Positions 9,262-18,108 of a stretch of DNA of 64,000 bases are shown here, piece by piece. Each line of letters opens with the position of its first letter. Within the stretch, counting starts at the first letter, position 1. Position numbers and translations under genes: made by a program. The DNA lies in NCBI GenBank assembly GCA_964481575.1, contig CAYZTR010000005.1, positions 20,586 to 84,585 of the forward strand, read 5' to 3'. The stretch comes from UQRS01 sp964481575 (GTDB lineage Bacteria; Bacillota; Clostridia; Oscillospirales; Acutalibacteraceae). Below the pieces are notes generated by a model. That model searched no databases and was not told the DNA's origin. It worked only from the letters and a program-made list of their open reading frames with translations.

Positions 9262-11027
9262 CAGACGGCCTCCTTTTCCAGCGTCTCCTGCATCTGCCGA
9301 CAGATGGCTTCGGAAACCTTTTCATATTCCGCGGTAATCTTGTCTTCGGTTACATATTTAAAGCGTCCGATCTGTTCCCGGACGGGCAAGGCGGCAATTT
9401 CTTCAATATCCGCGCCCTGCTCCAAAACCTTCTGCCCCTCATCGTAATACTGCAAAATCAGCCGCATCATCATCAGCTGCTTTTGCAGGGAGGTATAGGT
9501 GTCCACCTCATGGAAGGCCAACTGATGGAGAAAATCCTCCCGAATAGAGCGGGCGGTTTCCATTTTCAGCCGGTCTCCGGGGGACAAAGCATCCATACCT
9601 ACCAGCTTAACAATCTCATCCAGCTCGGCTTCCTCCTGGAGCAGGGCCATCATCCGGCCGCGTAGCTGCATCCAGTCCTCACTGACGTTGTTTTTATACC
9701 AATCCGCCAGCAAATCCAGATACAAAGAGTAACTGGTCAACCAGTTAATAGCCGGGAAATGGCGTTTATAAGCCAAAGAAGCATCCAGACCCCAGAACAC
9801 TTTGACAATCCGCAGGGTGGCCTGGGATACCGGCTCGGAAATATCACCGCCGGGCGGCGAAACAGCGCCAATTACAGAAAGGGCGCCTTCCCGCCCCTCA
9901 GTTCCAAGGGAGATCACCCGACCGGCACGCTCATAGAACTGAGCCAACCGAGACCCCAAATAGGCAGGATACCCTTCTTCACCGGGCATTTCCTCCAGAC
10001 GGCCGGACATCTCCCGCAATGCCTCAGCCCAACGGGAAGTAGAATCTGCCATAAGCGCTACAGAATACCCCATATCTCGGAAATATTCTGCAATGGTGAT
10101 GCCGGTATAGATGGAAGCCTCCCGAGCCGCCACCGGCATATCCGATGTATTGGCAATCAATACTGTCCGTTCCATTAGGGACTTTCCGGTATGGGGGTCA
10201 ATCAGTTCGGGGAACTCGTTCAAAACATCGGTCATTTCATTGCCCCGTTCTCCGCATCCGATGTAAACTACAATATCAGCTTCCGCCCATTTGGCCAGCT
10301 GGTGCTGGGTCACGGTTTTGCCGGAACCAAAGGGGCCAGGGATAGCGGCAACGCCGCCCTTGGCAATGGGGAACATACAGTCAATGACCCGCTGCCCGGT
10401 AATCAAAGGCTTATCCGGACTCAGCTTCCGGGCATAGGGACGTCCGCGACGAACCGGCCATTTCTGCATCAGGCCAATGGGGCGCTGACCCTTTTCGGTT
10501 TCCACAACAGCCACCGTGTCGGTCACATGATAGGTGCCGGGTTTGATTTCTGTAATCCGGCCGGAAACATTGGGCGGCACCATGATCTTGTGCAGCACGA
10601 TATCCGTCTCCTGCACTGTACCGATCACATCCCCCGGCTGCACGGTATCTCCTACCGCAACCGCAGGAGTAAACTCCCAAGTTCTGTTACGCTTTAAAGA
10701 GGGCACCTCTACGCCCCGCTCCAGATTGTTTCCCGAAACCTTTCTGATATCATCCAAGGGCCGCTGAATTCCATCGTAAATGGAGCCGATCAGTCCCGGC
10801 CCCAATTCCACACTCATGGGTTCTCCGGTGGATTCCACCGGTTCTCCGGTCCCCAGGCCGGAAGTTTCTTCATATACCTGAATAGAAGCCTGATCGCCGT
10901 GCATTTCAATGATTTCGCCGATAAGTCGCTGCTCACTGACACGCACCACATCAAACATATTGGCATTCCGCATTCCCTCAGCAATAACCAAGGGACCGGA
11001 AACCTTTAAAATCGTTCCTTGTTGCAT
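9261..11027 (-). CDS. ntpA: V-type ATP synthase subunit A (catalytic)
   Basis: A 588-residue catalytic subunit with a Walker A GPFGSGKT at residues 231-238 and the conserved CGERGNEM and LMADSTSRWAEALREMSGRL segments. It contains the insertion (about 110-185) that distinguishes V/A-type A subunits from F-type beta. It hydrolyses or makes ATP at the A/B interface. The stop overlaps the ntpB start. A 69-base gap separates it from ntpG upstream, long enough for extra regulation but with no obvious promoter. Confidence 0.97.
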   Translation of the reverse strand: MQQGTILKVSGPLVIAEGMRNANMFDVVRVSEQRLIGEIIEMHGDQASIQVYEETSGLGTGEPVESTGEPMSVELGPGLIGSIYDGIQRPLDDIRKVSGNNLERGVEVPSLKRNRTWEFTPAVAVGDTVQPGDVIGTVQETDIVLHKIMVPPNVSGRITEIKPGTYHVTDTVAVVETEKGQRPIGLMQKWPVRRGRPYARKLSPDKPLITGQRVIDCMFPIAKGGVAAIPGPFGSGKTVTQHQLAKWAEADIVVYIGCGERGNEMTDVLNEFPELIDPHTGKSLMERTVLIANTSDMPVAAREASIYTGITIAEYFRDMGYSVALMADSTSRWAEALREMSGRLEEMPGEEGYPAYLGSRLAQFYERAGRVISLGTEGREGALSVIGAVSPPGGDISEPVSQATLRIVKVFWGLDASLAYKRHFPAINWLTSYSLYLDLLADWYKNNVSEDWMQLRGRMMALLQEEAELDEIVKLVGMDALSPGDRLKMETARSIREDFLHQLAFHEVDTYTSLQKQLMMMRLILQYYDEGQKVLEQGADIEEIAALPVREQIGRFKYVTEDKITAEYEKVSEAICRQMQETLEKEAV

Positions 11028-11096
11028 CTGGTTCGTCCTCCGATACTATTGAATTATCATGAAGCCCCTAAAGCACAAAACGCTGCGCTTCCGGGT

Positions 11097-11414
11097 TTAA
11101 TCGGATTTCAGAATATCTGAACCTACCGCCTTTTCCACGGCACGGCTGACATTCTGCATACCCTGACCGGTATTGCCGGTGACACCAGGAATCAGGATCA
11201 CAGCCGGCATAGACTGCTCCCGATAGCGGTCTACCTCTGCCGGAATCTGAGCTGCCAGTTTTTCGGTCATAAATATCACTGCATAGCCGTTGTCGGCCAA
11301 ATGACGCAGGGTTTTGGCAGCATGCTCCGGATGATCCTCAGGAAAAATGGCCAGACCCAGGGCAGCAAGACCGTAAATACTGTCCCGATCTCCCATAGCA
11401 GCAACCTTATACAT
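11097..11414 (-). CDS. ntpG: V-type ATP synthase subunit F (NtpG-type, shaft cap)
   Basis: A 105-residue Rossmann-like small subunit (MYKVAAMGDRDSIYGLAALG start, FMTEKLAAQIP in the middle, VILIPG near the C-terminal helix), the normal size for the family. It binds subunit D and contributes to the rotor. Its start overlaps the end of ntpC by 8 bases. Confidence 0.93.
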   Translation of the reverse strand: MYKVAAMGDRDSIYGLAALGLAIFPEDHPEHAAKTLRHLADNGYAVIFMTEKLAAQIPAEVDRYREQSMPAVILIPGVTGNTGQGMQNVSRAVEKAVGSDILKSD

Positions 11415-12372
11415 ATAACGCCCTCACTCTCTCCCTGATCTGTTCCGGCGGCAAGCCATTGCGCTTCATGGAAAGGATGATTCTTGCATTTTTGATCTGA
11501 GCCTCTCCGGCGATATAATATGCCAGCAAGGGTTCCACACCGAACGCTATTCGTTTGGCATCAGAAACCTGACGCATTAGCAAATCATCACACCATTTTT
11601 CGAACGCCGTATTGGAGGTTTTTATTTGTGCGGCCGCCTCTCCAAAACCGGAAGCTTCCAAATATTGCAGCAGAGCTTCTTCCCCGCGAGCAGACGCTTT
11701 TGTCAGACCGGATTTGGAAACATCGGCACAATCAGCCAAAGCTGCTTCCAAAAAAGTCTCATCCTTTTTGGTTCGCGCCGCACGTAACGCAATTTTCAAA
11801 TCTGCGGTCAAACAGAGCTGCTGGGCAATTTTTATAAGAAAGGAATTCTTCGTCTCCTTCGCCAGCCGTAAGGTGACCTCCAGGCCTGCCCGATCCAAAA
11901 ACACATCGCACAGCTGCCCATCCAATGTACGGGTCAGCAAATCATAGGCATCGCGGGTGGGGACAGCCAACCAGTCCGGCAAACGGTCAAACCGCTTTTC
12001 ATTGACAGCTGCTGTCAGAAGAGCCGGATCCACAAGACAGGGTCCCAGGTACAGAGGCGCACATTCCACACCGGTGACTCGTCCTTTCAGAGCAGCCTTT
12101 GCATTATGAAAATCCTGTTTAACCAACAAAAAATCCAACAAATGCTTCTCTGGCAGAATACCCGCCAGCATCTCCCACAGGCCCTCAAGCTGTTCCTGAA
12201 AGGCCGAAGGATCCTCGTCCTCCATACCAGTCCAGCCCCGGTCAGACAGAACCCGGGCTGCGTCAGCCGCATTGGCCGCACCGATCATCTGTTCCAGATC
12301 CGAAGGGGTCAGCAACTTAGCTTCCTGTGCGCGGACACTGGCGACAGCATAGGCATATTCCGTATCCTTCAT
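11407..12372 (-). CDS. ntpC: V-type ATP synthase subunit C (ntpC, rotor socket)
   Basis: A 321-residue helical subunit related to eukaryotic d/AC39. It carries the N-terminal YAYAVASVRAQEAKLLTPSDLEQM segment (cited here in part) and the C-terminal EPLLAYYIAGEAQIKNARI signature followed by the ERVRALYV tail. It couples the shaft to the proteolipid ring. It lies 12 bases after ntpE and overlaps ntpG. Confidence 0.93.
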   Translation of the reverse strand: MKDTEYAYAVASVRAQEAKLLTPSDLEQMIGAANAADAARVLSDRGWTGMEDEDPSAFQEQLEGLWEMLAGILPEKHLLDFLLVKQDFHNAKAALKGRVTGVECAPLYLGPCLVDPALLTAAVNEKRFDRLPDWLAVPTRDAYDLLTRTLDGQLCDVFLDRAGLEVTLRLAKETKNSFLIKIAQQLCLTADLKIALRAARTKKDETFLEAALADCADVSKSGLTKASARGEEALLQYLEASGFGEAAAQIKTSNTAFEKWCDDLLMRQVSDAKRIAFGVEPLLAYYIAGEAQIKNARIILSMKRNGLPPEQIRERVRALYV

Positions 12373-12384
12373 GCCTTGGCCTCC

Positions 12385-13014
12385 TTATCCGAAAATCGTG
12401 GAATGCAGCTGGAACTTGATTTCATCTGCATTCTCCTCCAGCAACGCTTCAAAGGTACAGTTCTGCTGAATATCTCCATACTGCATAATAAAGCCGCTGG
12501 GGATATCCGCCGGATCCCCAAGGGTGATGTGCCAATCGGAATCTGTACCAGTGGGATAAGCATTGGCCGAAGCATCACGCTTGCCTAAGGCCTCGTTGAC
12601 ACGATCCAGAAAACCGTTGGGCAACCGGGCCAGATCCGCATGATTCAGCCGCAGCACGCCGCCAACCTGGCTACACTGGTTCAGAACCAAAGCTTCTATG
12701 GCAGCAAAATACTGTTCTGTAGGCAAGGACTTTAAAGATGCAAGTGCCGCATCCATAACCTGCCGAACAGCCTTGGTCTTTGCCTCCAAAACAGCCTTTT
12801 TACCGGCGGCCTCAGCCCCCGACTTTGCCTGCTCCAGATTGGCGTCACAGCGCCGCCGGGCATCAGCCACGGTCGCCTCAAAAGCAGCATCTGCTTGCTG
12901 ATTGGCAACCGACAATATCTCCTGTACCTTTTCCCCGGTTTCCAGGGCGATTTGCTCCAGTTCTTTGGCGTTTTCCGCCTGAATTTTTTCGATTATTTTA
13001 TCCAATCCGCCCAT
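12385..13014 (-). CDS. ntpE: V-type ATP synthase subunit E (peripheral stalk)
   Basis: A 209-residue protein with a long N-terminal charged helix (about 1-100, KIIEKIQAENAKELEQIALE) and a C-terminal alpha/beta domain. This is the layout of the stator subunit E, which pairs with the small coiled-coil subunit encoded first in the operon. Synteny between ntpK and ntpC supports the call. Confidence 0.88.
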   Translation of the reverse strand: MGGLDKIIEKIQAENAKELEQIALETGEKVQEILSVANQQADAAFEATVADARRRCDANLEQAKSGAEAAGKKAVLEAKTKAVRQVMDAALASLKSLPTEQYFAAIEALVLNQCSQVGGVLRLNHADLARLPNGFLDRVNEALGKRDASANAYPTGTDSDWHITLGDPADIPSGFIMQYGDIQQNCTFEALLEENADEIKFQLHSTIFG

Positions 13015-13036
13015 GGTCGTCTCCTCTCGGTCGGTA

Positions 13037-13525
13037 TCAATGAATATTGACGATCATCAGAATGGAAATCAAAAGAGCCAGAATGGCGTAAGTTTCCACC
13101 ATGGCCGCCATGATAATAGCCTTACCGGAATGTTCCGGCTTTTTGGCAACAATACCGACACCGGCTGCTGCCGCGCGGCCCTGCGCAATGGCAGAAAACA
13201 GGCCGGCAATGGCCATGGGTAAACAAGCAAAGAGATACTTCAAACCGACCTCTGTAGTAATGGTTTCTGCACTGCCGTTCAAAAAGCCGATATTGGCCAT
13301 CACCAAAACGGCAACCAGCAAACCGTAGAGACCCTGTGTACCGGGCAGCAGCTGCAAAATCAGGCATTTGGAAAACTTACCGGGATCTTCAGAAACGACA
13401 CCGGCCGCAGCTTCACCAACCAGACCAACACCTCTGGCTGAACCGACACCGGCCATTAAAGCAGCCAAAGCTGCTCCCAATACCGCCAGGGCAATCCCCA
13501 AATTTGCAGAAATAAACGCTTCCAT
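13037..13525 (-). CDS. ntpK: V-type ATP synthase subunit K (proteolipid, predicted Na+ type)
   Basis: A 162-residue membrane protein with four transmembrane helices, a fused double hairpin. The ion-binding residues of the E. hirae Na+ ring (Leu61, Thr64, Gln65, Gln110, Glu139) have clear counterparts: Leu60, Thr63 and Gln64 in QLLPGTQGLYG, Gln115 in SAIAQGRAA, and Glu144 in MVETYAIL. This predicts Na+ rather than H+ translocation. It ends one base after the ntpI stop region, with a 22-base gap to ntpE. Confidence 0.95.
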   Translation of the reverse strand: MEAFISANLGIALAVLGAALAALMAGVGSARGVGLVGEAAAGVVSEDPGKFSKCLILQLLPGTQGLYGLLVAVLVMANIGFLNGSAETITTEVGLKYLFACLPMAIAGLFSAIAQGRAAAAGVGIVAKKPEHSGKAIIMAAMVETYAILALLISILMIVNIH

Positions 13526-15517
13526 TTATGACTCCTCCTTGAATTTGTAATACTTGGTATTGACACCAAAGGGTCGGAAGGCTCTGCCTCCGCCCTCGTA
13601 AAACTTACCGAACATCTCCACAAACATGAGACGGTCGCTGTGGACATAAGCACCCAGCAAATTGATGGCCAGATTGGCAATATGCCCTACAATGAAGATC
13701 AACGTGAATAAAATTCCGCCAAACACCGTATTTTTCCCGTCCACCATACCGCAAACCAGATTGATCACATAGGCAATCTGTCCTGTGGCCAGGCCCAGAG
13801 CCAGCAATCGGGAATAAGAAAGAATATCCCCCAGATAGCCGGTGGCAGTGTTGTAAAGTGCGTACAACCCGCCGAAGAAACGGGCAAAAATATTTTTGCT
13901 GCTGCGGCTGCCGGTCAAAACAATGAGCACCACACCTACCAGCGCCAGCCATTTTCCGATGGCCATAGACCAGGCCGGCATGGGGGAAAGAACATTGCCC
14001 GCCAGCGGCGCCGCACCTGCCACCGTCAGAAAGACCGGCACATTGTCCAGAATGGCATCCAGCCGGTGACCCTGCCGCCAGGTGTTCCAAAGGTTTACAC
14101 CGACACCCACAAACAGGTGGATAATTCCCAGCAGAAAGCAAAACAGCAAAAGCCGAACCGGATCATTGATCGGTTCGAACCAGAGGGCAGTAGAGCCTTC
14201 TCCGCTTTTGCCGAAAAAGGTTTTGGCAATCTGCTGGGGCGCATTGCCGAACCAGCTGCCAAACAAGGCCCCCCAGAACAGGGTAGAAATACCGCAGTTG
14301 CGAAACATGGTCAAGGATCGGCGCATAGGCTTCTCCAGAGTAAATTTCGCAAGGGCAAAAGAACATCCCAACACCATCAGCAGCCCATACCCTGCATCAG
14401 ACAGCATCATGCCGAAAAAGAGATAATAAAAAAAGGACATGACAGGGTTGGGATCCACATCCCGTTTACCAGGCAAGGCATACATTTCGGTGATTCCTTC
14501 CACCGGGGCCACAAACCGGTTGTTTTCCAACAAAACCGGAACGTCTTCTTCCGGATCCGGATCTGTAATCGTCAGGGTCAAATCAAACCGTTCTTCCAGC
14601 TCCTGGCGCAGCTTAGGCACATCCTTAGCCGCAATATACCCAGTCAGCACAAAGGTATTTTGCGTCAACCCCACCTTGGCCAGCTGCTGATACTTTTCCT
14701 TTCGAACTGTTAAATAATCAATCTCAAACTGAATTTTGCTCCGTTCCGGGGCAAACGCTTTGATTTTTTCCGTGTTTTCAGTAATACGCTGCCGACAGGC
14801 ATCAATCTCCTTTTGGTAACGATCCATCCGCACCTGCGGCGGATGTTTGGTAGGATCCGAGGGAAACACAAATCCCAGATCCCGCAGCGCATTCAAAACC
14901 GATTCTTCTTCCCCTCGCATGCAATGCACGGTAACGCAGGTTTGCTCCTTGTATGCGGCAATCACCTGCACCTCCAACGCATCTACCTGGGGAATGGCCC
15001 GGGCCAGGGCAGCCAGCAAATCCGACTCGGTCCAATTATTAGGCAGAATACCGACGTAGCACACGGTGTATTTGCTGCCACGGTACTGCATGGGAATATC
15101 CAGGGGCAACCAGATCCGCAGGGAGTCCATCAGCGTCTCATTGCGGACAATGGTAGCTTTATCTTCTCCAATCTGCTTGTGCAATGCCAGAATTTTGTAG
15201 CAGATAGAAAGGTTGGAATCTGATTCGGTAACCCGCCGGCCAAATTCGTGCTTTTCCACCGGCGTTCGCCCATTCAAGGAGGAAAGCAATCCGACTTTTT
15301 CCGGAGCGTATTGATCCAAAATCTCCAGAGCCTGGATGGCCGTATTGCAGTGCTTGTCAAACTGGGAAACACTGGAAGCCGTGTTCAACCGGGCCAGTTC
15401 CGGATCCTCCACTTCAGTCACTTCTACAACGCCACGGCGCTGCAGCCGTTCCATAATCTTCTTCCGATCCGGCAGCAAAGCAATCAGTTCAATTTTCTGC
15501 ATTTTTAGTTTTGGCAA
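13526..15517 (-). CDS. ntpI: V-type ATP synthase subunit I (membrane stator, a-subunit)
   Basis: A 663-residue protein with a soluble N-terminal half (about 1-330, coiled-coil and alpha/beta, start MPKLKMQKIELIALLPDRKK) and a C-terminal half of about seven or eight membrane helices. The latter carries FFGMMLSDAGYGLLMVLGC and the SYSRLLALGLATGQIAYVIN helix with the essential arginine. It forms the ion half-channels against the K ring. It abuts ntpK, with stop and start regions almost touching. Confidence 0.96.
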   Translation of the reverse strand: MPKLKMQKIELIALLPDRKKIMERLQRRGVVEVTEVEDPELARLNTASSVSQFDKHCNTAIQALEILDQYAPEKVGLLSSLNGRTPVEKHEFGRRVTESDSNLSICYKILALHKQIGEDKATIVRNETLMDSLRIWLPLDIPMQYRGSKYTVCYVGILPNNWTESDLLAALARAIPQVDALEVQVIAAYKEQTCVTVHCMRGEEESVLNALRDLGFVFPSDPTKHPPQVRMDRYQKEIDACRQRITENTEKIKAFAPERSKIQFEIDYLTVRKEKYQQLAKVGLTQNTFVLTGYIAAKDVPKLRQELEERFDLTLTITDPDPEEDVPVLLENNRFVAPVEGITEMYALPGKRDVDPNPVMSFFYYLFFGMMLSDAGYGLLMVLGCSFALAKFTLEKPMRRSLTMFRNCGISTLFWGALFGSWFGNAPQQIAKTFFGKSGEGSTALWFEPINDPVRLLLFCFLLGIIHLFVGVGVNLWNTWRQGHRLDAILDNVPVFLTVAGAAPLAGNVLSPMPAWSMAIGKWLALVGVVLIVLTGSRSSKNIFARFFGGLYALYNTATGYLGDILSYSRLLALGLATGQIAYVINLVCGMVDGKNTVFGGILFTLIFIVGHIANLAINLLGAYVHSDRLMFVEMFGKFYEGGGRAFRPFGVNTKYYKFKEES

Positions 15518-15550
15518 AAATCTTCACCTCCAATGCCGGGAAAAACCGGC

Positions 15551-15868
15551 TTATTGCTGTGGGATCAGCAGAGAAAGCACCAGATCAATCCCCTTCTGCC
15601 TATTTTTCTCGGCCAGCGCTTCCACTTGCGCAACCTTAGCCGCTGCTTCCTCACAGGCAGCAGCATAAACAGAGGCCACTGCCTTCCGGTTTTCTTCCAG
15701 CAAATCAGCCGATGCCTGTTCAGCCCGTTGCCTGCCGTCTGCCAGAATAGTATCCGCATGATTCTTGGCGCTGGCCAATTCGGCCTCCGCCTGTTCCCGG
15801 GCGGCACACACCTGTTCCTGCGCCTGTTGTTCGGCAGCCAGGATTCTGGCGACCGTTTCCGAAGCCAT
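15551..15868 (-). CDS. ntpF: V-type ATP synthase small coiled-coil subunit (NtpF, G/H type)
   Basis: Taken from the ATG at 15866-15868 (MASETVARILAAEQQAQEQV), 105 residues. A longer reading to 15916 lacks a ribosome site, whereas AAAGGAG precedes the chosen start by about 10 bases. The first 75 residues are Ala/Gln/Glu-rich coiled coil, as in the stator subunit that pairs with E. It is the first gene of the operon, as ntpF is in E. hirae. The 292 bases upstream (15869-16160) are A/T-rich. No promoter there is good enough to call. Confidence 0.82.
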   Translation of the reverse strand: MASETVARILAAEQQAQEQVCAAREQAEAELASAKNHADTILADGRQRAEQASADLLEENRKAVASVYAAACEEAAAKVAQVEALAEKNRQKGIDLVLSLLIPQQ

Positions 15869-16125
15869 GGGATCATCACTCCTTTCCCGGAAAACCGTTT
15901 CCGGATCACAAAACATATACTACTATAATATCCAATATTCCCAAAAGCATGAAAGAGAATATAGAAAGTCCCGAAGGAAGAACTTCGGTAAACTTTCCCA
16001 ATATTATACTACTCTTTTTCAGTAAAATCAATTAATAATTTCTAAATATTCAAGTCATAATGTTAATTTTTTGTTAATCGTGTACAAACATAGGCAAAAC
16101 ATGTCTTTCTTGTCTAAAAAAGCAA

Positions 16126-16160
16126 AAAACTTCCCTGGACCCCTGGGGGGTACAGAGCAG
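16126..16160 (-). terminator. Weak terminator after the small dockerin locus
   Basis: On the minus strand a short G/C hairpin (ACCCC-CCA-GGGGT, with nearby CCAGGG) is followed by TTTTTT. It lies directly beyond the stop at 16161. The stem is short, so the call is tentative. Confidence 0.35.
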
Positions 16161-16536
16161 TCAATTAAATTTTTGAGCCAAAATGCACTTGCACAACAGG
16201 ACAACATCCGTGATAGACAAGGAATTGTCTCCGTTCAAATCACCGCGCTGATCGAATTGGCCAGTAGGATTCTGGGAATCCACATTTCCAACATAGGCGA
16301 TCCCCGGATCAGAACCATAGAACATCTTAATAAGCGCCGGCAACCCGCAGCAACTTGCCGAATTCCACCTGGTCAGTATCCGCCTCCGGCGGGGTTACGT
16401 CCTCCTGAAACGCATCATCTGGTGTGGTTACCATACCACCATCCCCGTTAATCACGGCGGCAGATGCCGACAAAACAGACAGGCTCAAGCTGAGCACCAG
16501 CAGAACCGACATCAACATTGTAAACAATTTTTTCAT
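16161..16536 (-). pseudogene. Small secreted dockerin protein, broken by a frameshift
   Basis: The 5' half (16327-16536) starts at an ATG with an AGAGGTG site and encodes a signal peptide ending in SASAA, then VINGDGGMVTTPDD. It stops after VEFGKLLRVAGAY. The 3' half (16161 to about 16343) is in another frame and encodes LIKMFYG followed by one dockerin calcium loop (GDLNGDNSLSITDVVLL). Joining the frames with a single-base change near 16330 gives one continuous protein of about 120 residues. The dockerin helix reads LLCKCIL, whereas the window's other dockerins have LLRKAIL, which also suggests decay. It could instead be two genes or a sequencing error. Confidence 0.6.
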
Positions 16537-16568
16537 TCAAAACACCTCTCCATTTATTGAATTAATTT

Positions 16569-17450
16569 TTAGGGTGCATCCTGCGGATCTGCACGACGCT
16601 TTCCCCTGCCGCCTTTGGCTATGCTTCTGGTGCCGAGAATAATCAGTAACACCACCAAAAACACAACACAGACGCCGATCACAATCCAAAGACCAAGGGG
16701 ATTGGTGGCCCACTGAACCTCCGCACCTGTCAGCGCATCATTGCCGTCCGCAAAAGTAATGGCCTTCCACTGATCCTCTGTTCCCACGAAATGTACAGTG
16801 GTCAAATCATTACAGCCAAAGAAAGCGTTTTCCCTGATTTCGGTAACCGAATCCGGAATGGTAATTTCCGTAATGCCGGACATGGCAAAGGCATTGGCGC
16901 CAATGGCAAACACCTTTTGGCCACCCAACATGCCCGGGATCTCCACCGTTGTAGAAATACCGGTGTAACCGGTAATGGTCACCCCATCCTCTGTAATGAT
17001 ATAAGAAAAGTCACCGGAGACATATAGCTTATCAGAAGATGTAGCGGACTCTGAAACACTGCCCTCCGACGCGGTGGTCGGAGCACTGTCAGCGTCAAAT
17101 TCAAAGTCTCCGTCATCAATAATGATCACAGTGGTATCCTCGCCATCCGAAGCGTTCGTCCCGGAAGCAACAGAGGCAGTGCTGTTAGCAGTGGAAGAAA
17201 CAGCGGTCTGAGTACCGCCAGTGCTTTGCCCCACAGAGGAATCCGCATCAAATACATCATCATCCGTATCTGCCACGCTGGAACCTGTGACAGAAGAAAC
17301 AGCGGAAGAAGAGACATCAGACGGTGATTCATCGGTAGTATAGGTTCCACCGTCCCCCACCACAATGGCAGCCGAAGCAGAAAAACAAAATACAACAAAA
17401 TAAGCCAGCAGCAAACAAACCGCCATAGCCAGAGAAATTTTCTTGGTCAT
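16569..17450 (-). CDS. BspA-type leucine-rich-repeat membrane protein
   Basis: A 293-residue protein starting at ATG 17448-17450 (MTKKISLAMAVCLLL). An in-frame extension to 17531 lacks a ribosome site. It has a signal peptide to about residue 28 (SASAA), a Ser/Thr/Asp-rich linker (about 35-135), and a BspA-like LRR segment (about 145-240, with ITEITIPDSVTEIRENAFFGC). One membrane helix (about 254-274) and a basic cytoplasmic tail follow. Such repeats commonly mediate binding at the cell surface. The mature N-terminus (IVVGDGGTYTTDE) resembles that of the neighbouring small dockerin protein, suggesting related leaders. Function unknown. Confidence 0.75.
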   Translation of the reverse strand: MTKKISLAMAVCLLLAYFVVFCFSASAAIVVGDGGTYTTDESPSDVSSSAVSSVTGSSVADTDDDVFDADSSVGQSTGGTQTAVSSTANSTASVASGTNASDGEDTTVIIIDDGDFEFDADSAPTTASEGSVSESATSSDKLYVSGDFSYIITEDGVTITGYTGISTTVEIPGMLGGQKVFAIGANAFAMSGITEITIPDSVTEIRENAFFGCNDLTTVHFVGTEDQWKAITFADGNDALTGAEVQWATNPLGLWIVIGVCVVFLVVLLIILGTRSIAKGGRGKRRADPQDAP

Positions 17451-17491
17451 GTAACACATTCCTTTCCGTTGATTGCAGTAGACCTGGGGCT

Positions 17492-17689
17492 TTACGCCTT
17501 CCGGGCAGAGGCATGCAGACGGTCGACCCAATCCTCATCGTAAACTTCAGGTGCCGGTTTCAGGTGACGAAGCCGCAAAGCGCCCATTGCAACAAATACA
17601 GTAGATACCACCGAACAAACCGCAACAACAGCAGCGGCAATGGCAACAATGACTTTCCAGTATTGCTTTAAAAATGAAAAAATCCACAT
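17492..17689 (-). CDS. Small single-pass membrane protein, unknown
   Basis: 65 residues from the ATG at 17687-17689. Residues 1-12 are aromatic and amphipathic (MWIFSFLKQYWK), 13-38 form one membrane helix, and the tail is charged (EVYDEDWVDRLHASARKA). A perfect consensus promoter lies about 50 bases upstream, and the LRR membrane protein follows 41 bases downstream. The two are therefore probably co-transcribed. I do not recognise the family. Confidence 0.6.
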   Translation of the reverse strand: MWIFSFLKQYWKVIVAIAAAVVAVCSVVSTVFVAMGALRLRHLKPAPEVYDEDWVDRLHASARKA

Positions 17690-17737
17690 GATGGCAACGC
17701 TTCCTTTCAACCCGACATGGGTACATTTTATAAGAAT

Positions 17738-17779
17738 ATTATATTTTTTAAACAGATGATTGTCAAGTGATTGTCAAGT
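17738..17779 (-). promoter_or_regulatory. Perfect sigma-A promoter with a duplicated -35 element
   Basis: On the minus strand TTGACA (17761-17766) and TATAAT (17738-17743) are separated by 17 bases. The 11-base unit holding the -35 box (ACTTGACAATC) is repeated immediately upstream (17758-17768 and 17769-17779), giving a second TTGACA 28 bases from the -10. It drives the 65-residue membrane protein and the LRR protein. Confidence 0.78.
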
Positions 17780-17874
17780 GATTTTTAGTAAACCATGCAA
17801 AAATGGCCAGATACATCTCTCAGGTTTTAAACAGAATCACAAAAATTCACAGCTTGTGGCGGATAACACAGGGG

Positions 17875-18096
17875 TCAATCTTTCTGCTGGTTTTCCTCAG
17901 GAGAAGGCGCTTTTGGCCCACTCCCCTGTTCAGCAGAAACCTGCTTTCGGCTACGAAACAGGACAACCACCATAACAACGAGAATCACAATACCAATTCC
18001 GCAAAGAAGAATACCGATCCCCATATTGCCAAGGTTCAGGCCAAAGAAGCCGACAGCAAAGACCAGCACAGCCATTAAAAACAGAATGATTTCCAT
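17875..18096 (-). CDS. Small two-helix membrane protein, unknown
   Basis: 73 residues with two closely spaced hydrophobic segments (about 3-20 and 24-46) and a short charged, Pro/Glu/Gln-rich tail (RSRKQVSAEQGSGPKAPSP). An AAGGAGG ribosome site sits 6 bases before the ATG. It follows the 336-residue membrane protein by 12 bases, so the two are likely co-transcribed. Family not recognised. Confidence 0.6.
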   Translation of the reverse strand: MEIILFLMAVLVFAVGFFGLNLGNMGIGILLCGIGIVILVVMVVVLFRSRKQVSAEQGSGPKAPSPEENQQKD

Positions 18097-18108
18097 TGTG
18101 CATCCTCC

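Noticed and set aside
7678..9447. A 589-codon plus-strand open frame opposite ntpD/ntpB
   Set aside because: It mirrors the codon pattern of the conserved ATPase subunits, a common artefact in this G+C range. No start signal or family resemblance.
14160..14190. GGTTCGAAC motif resembling a tRNA T-arm
   Set aside because: It lies inside ntpI coding sequence and no acceptor or anticodon stems can be drawn around it.
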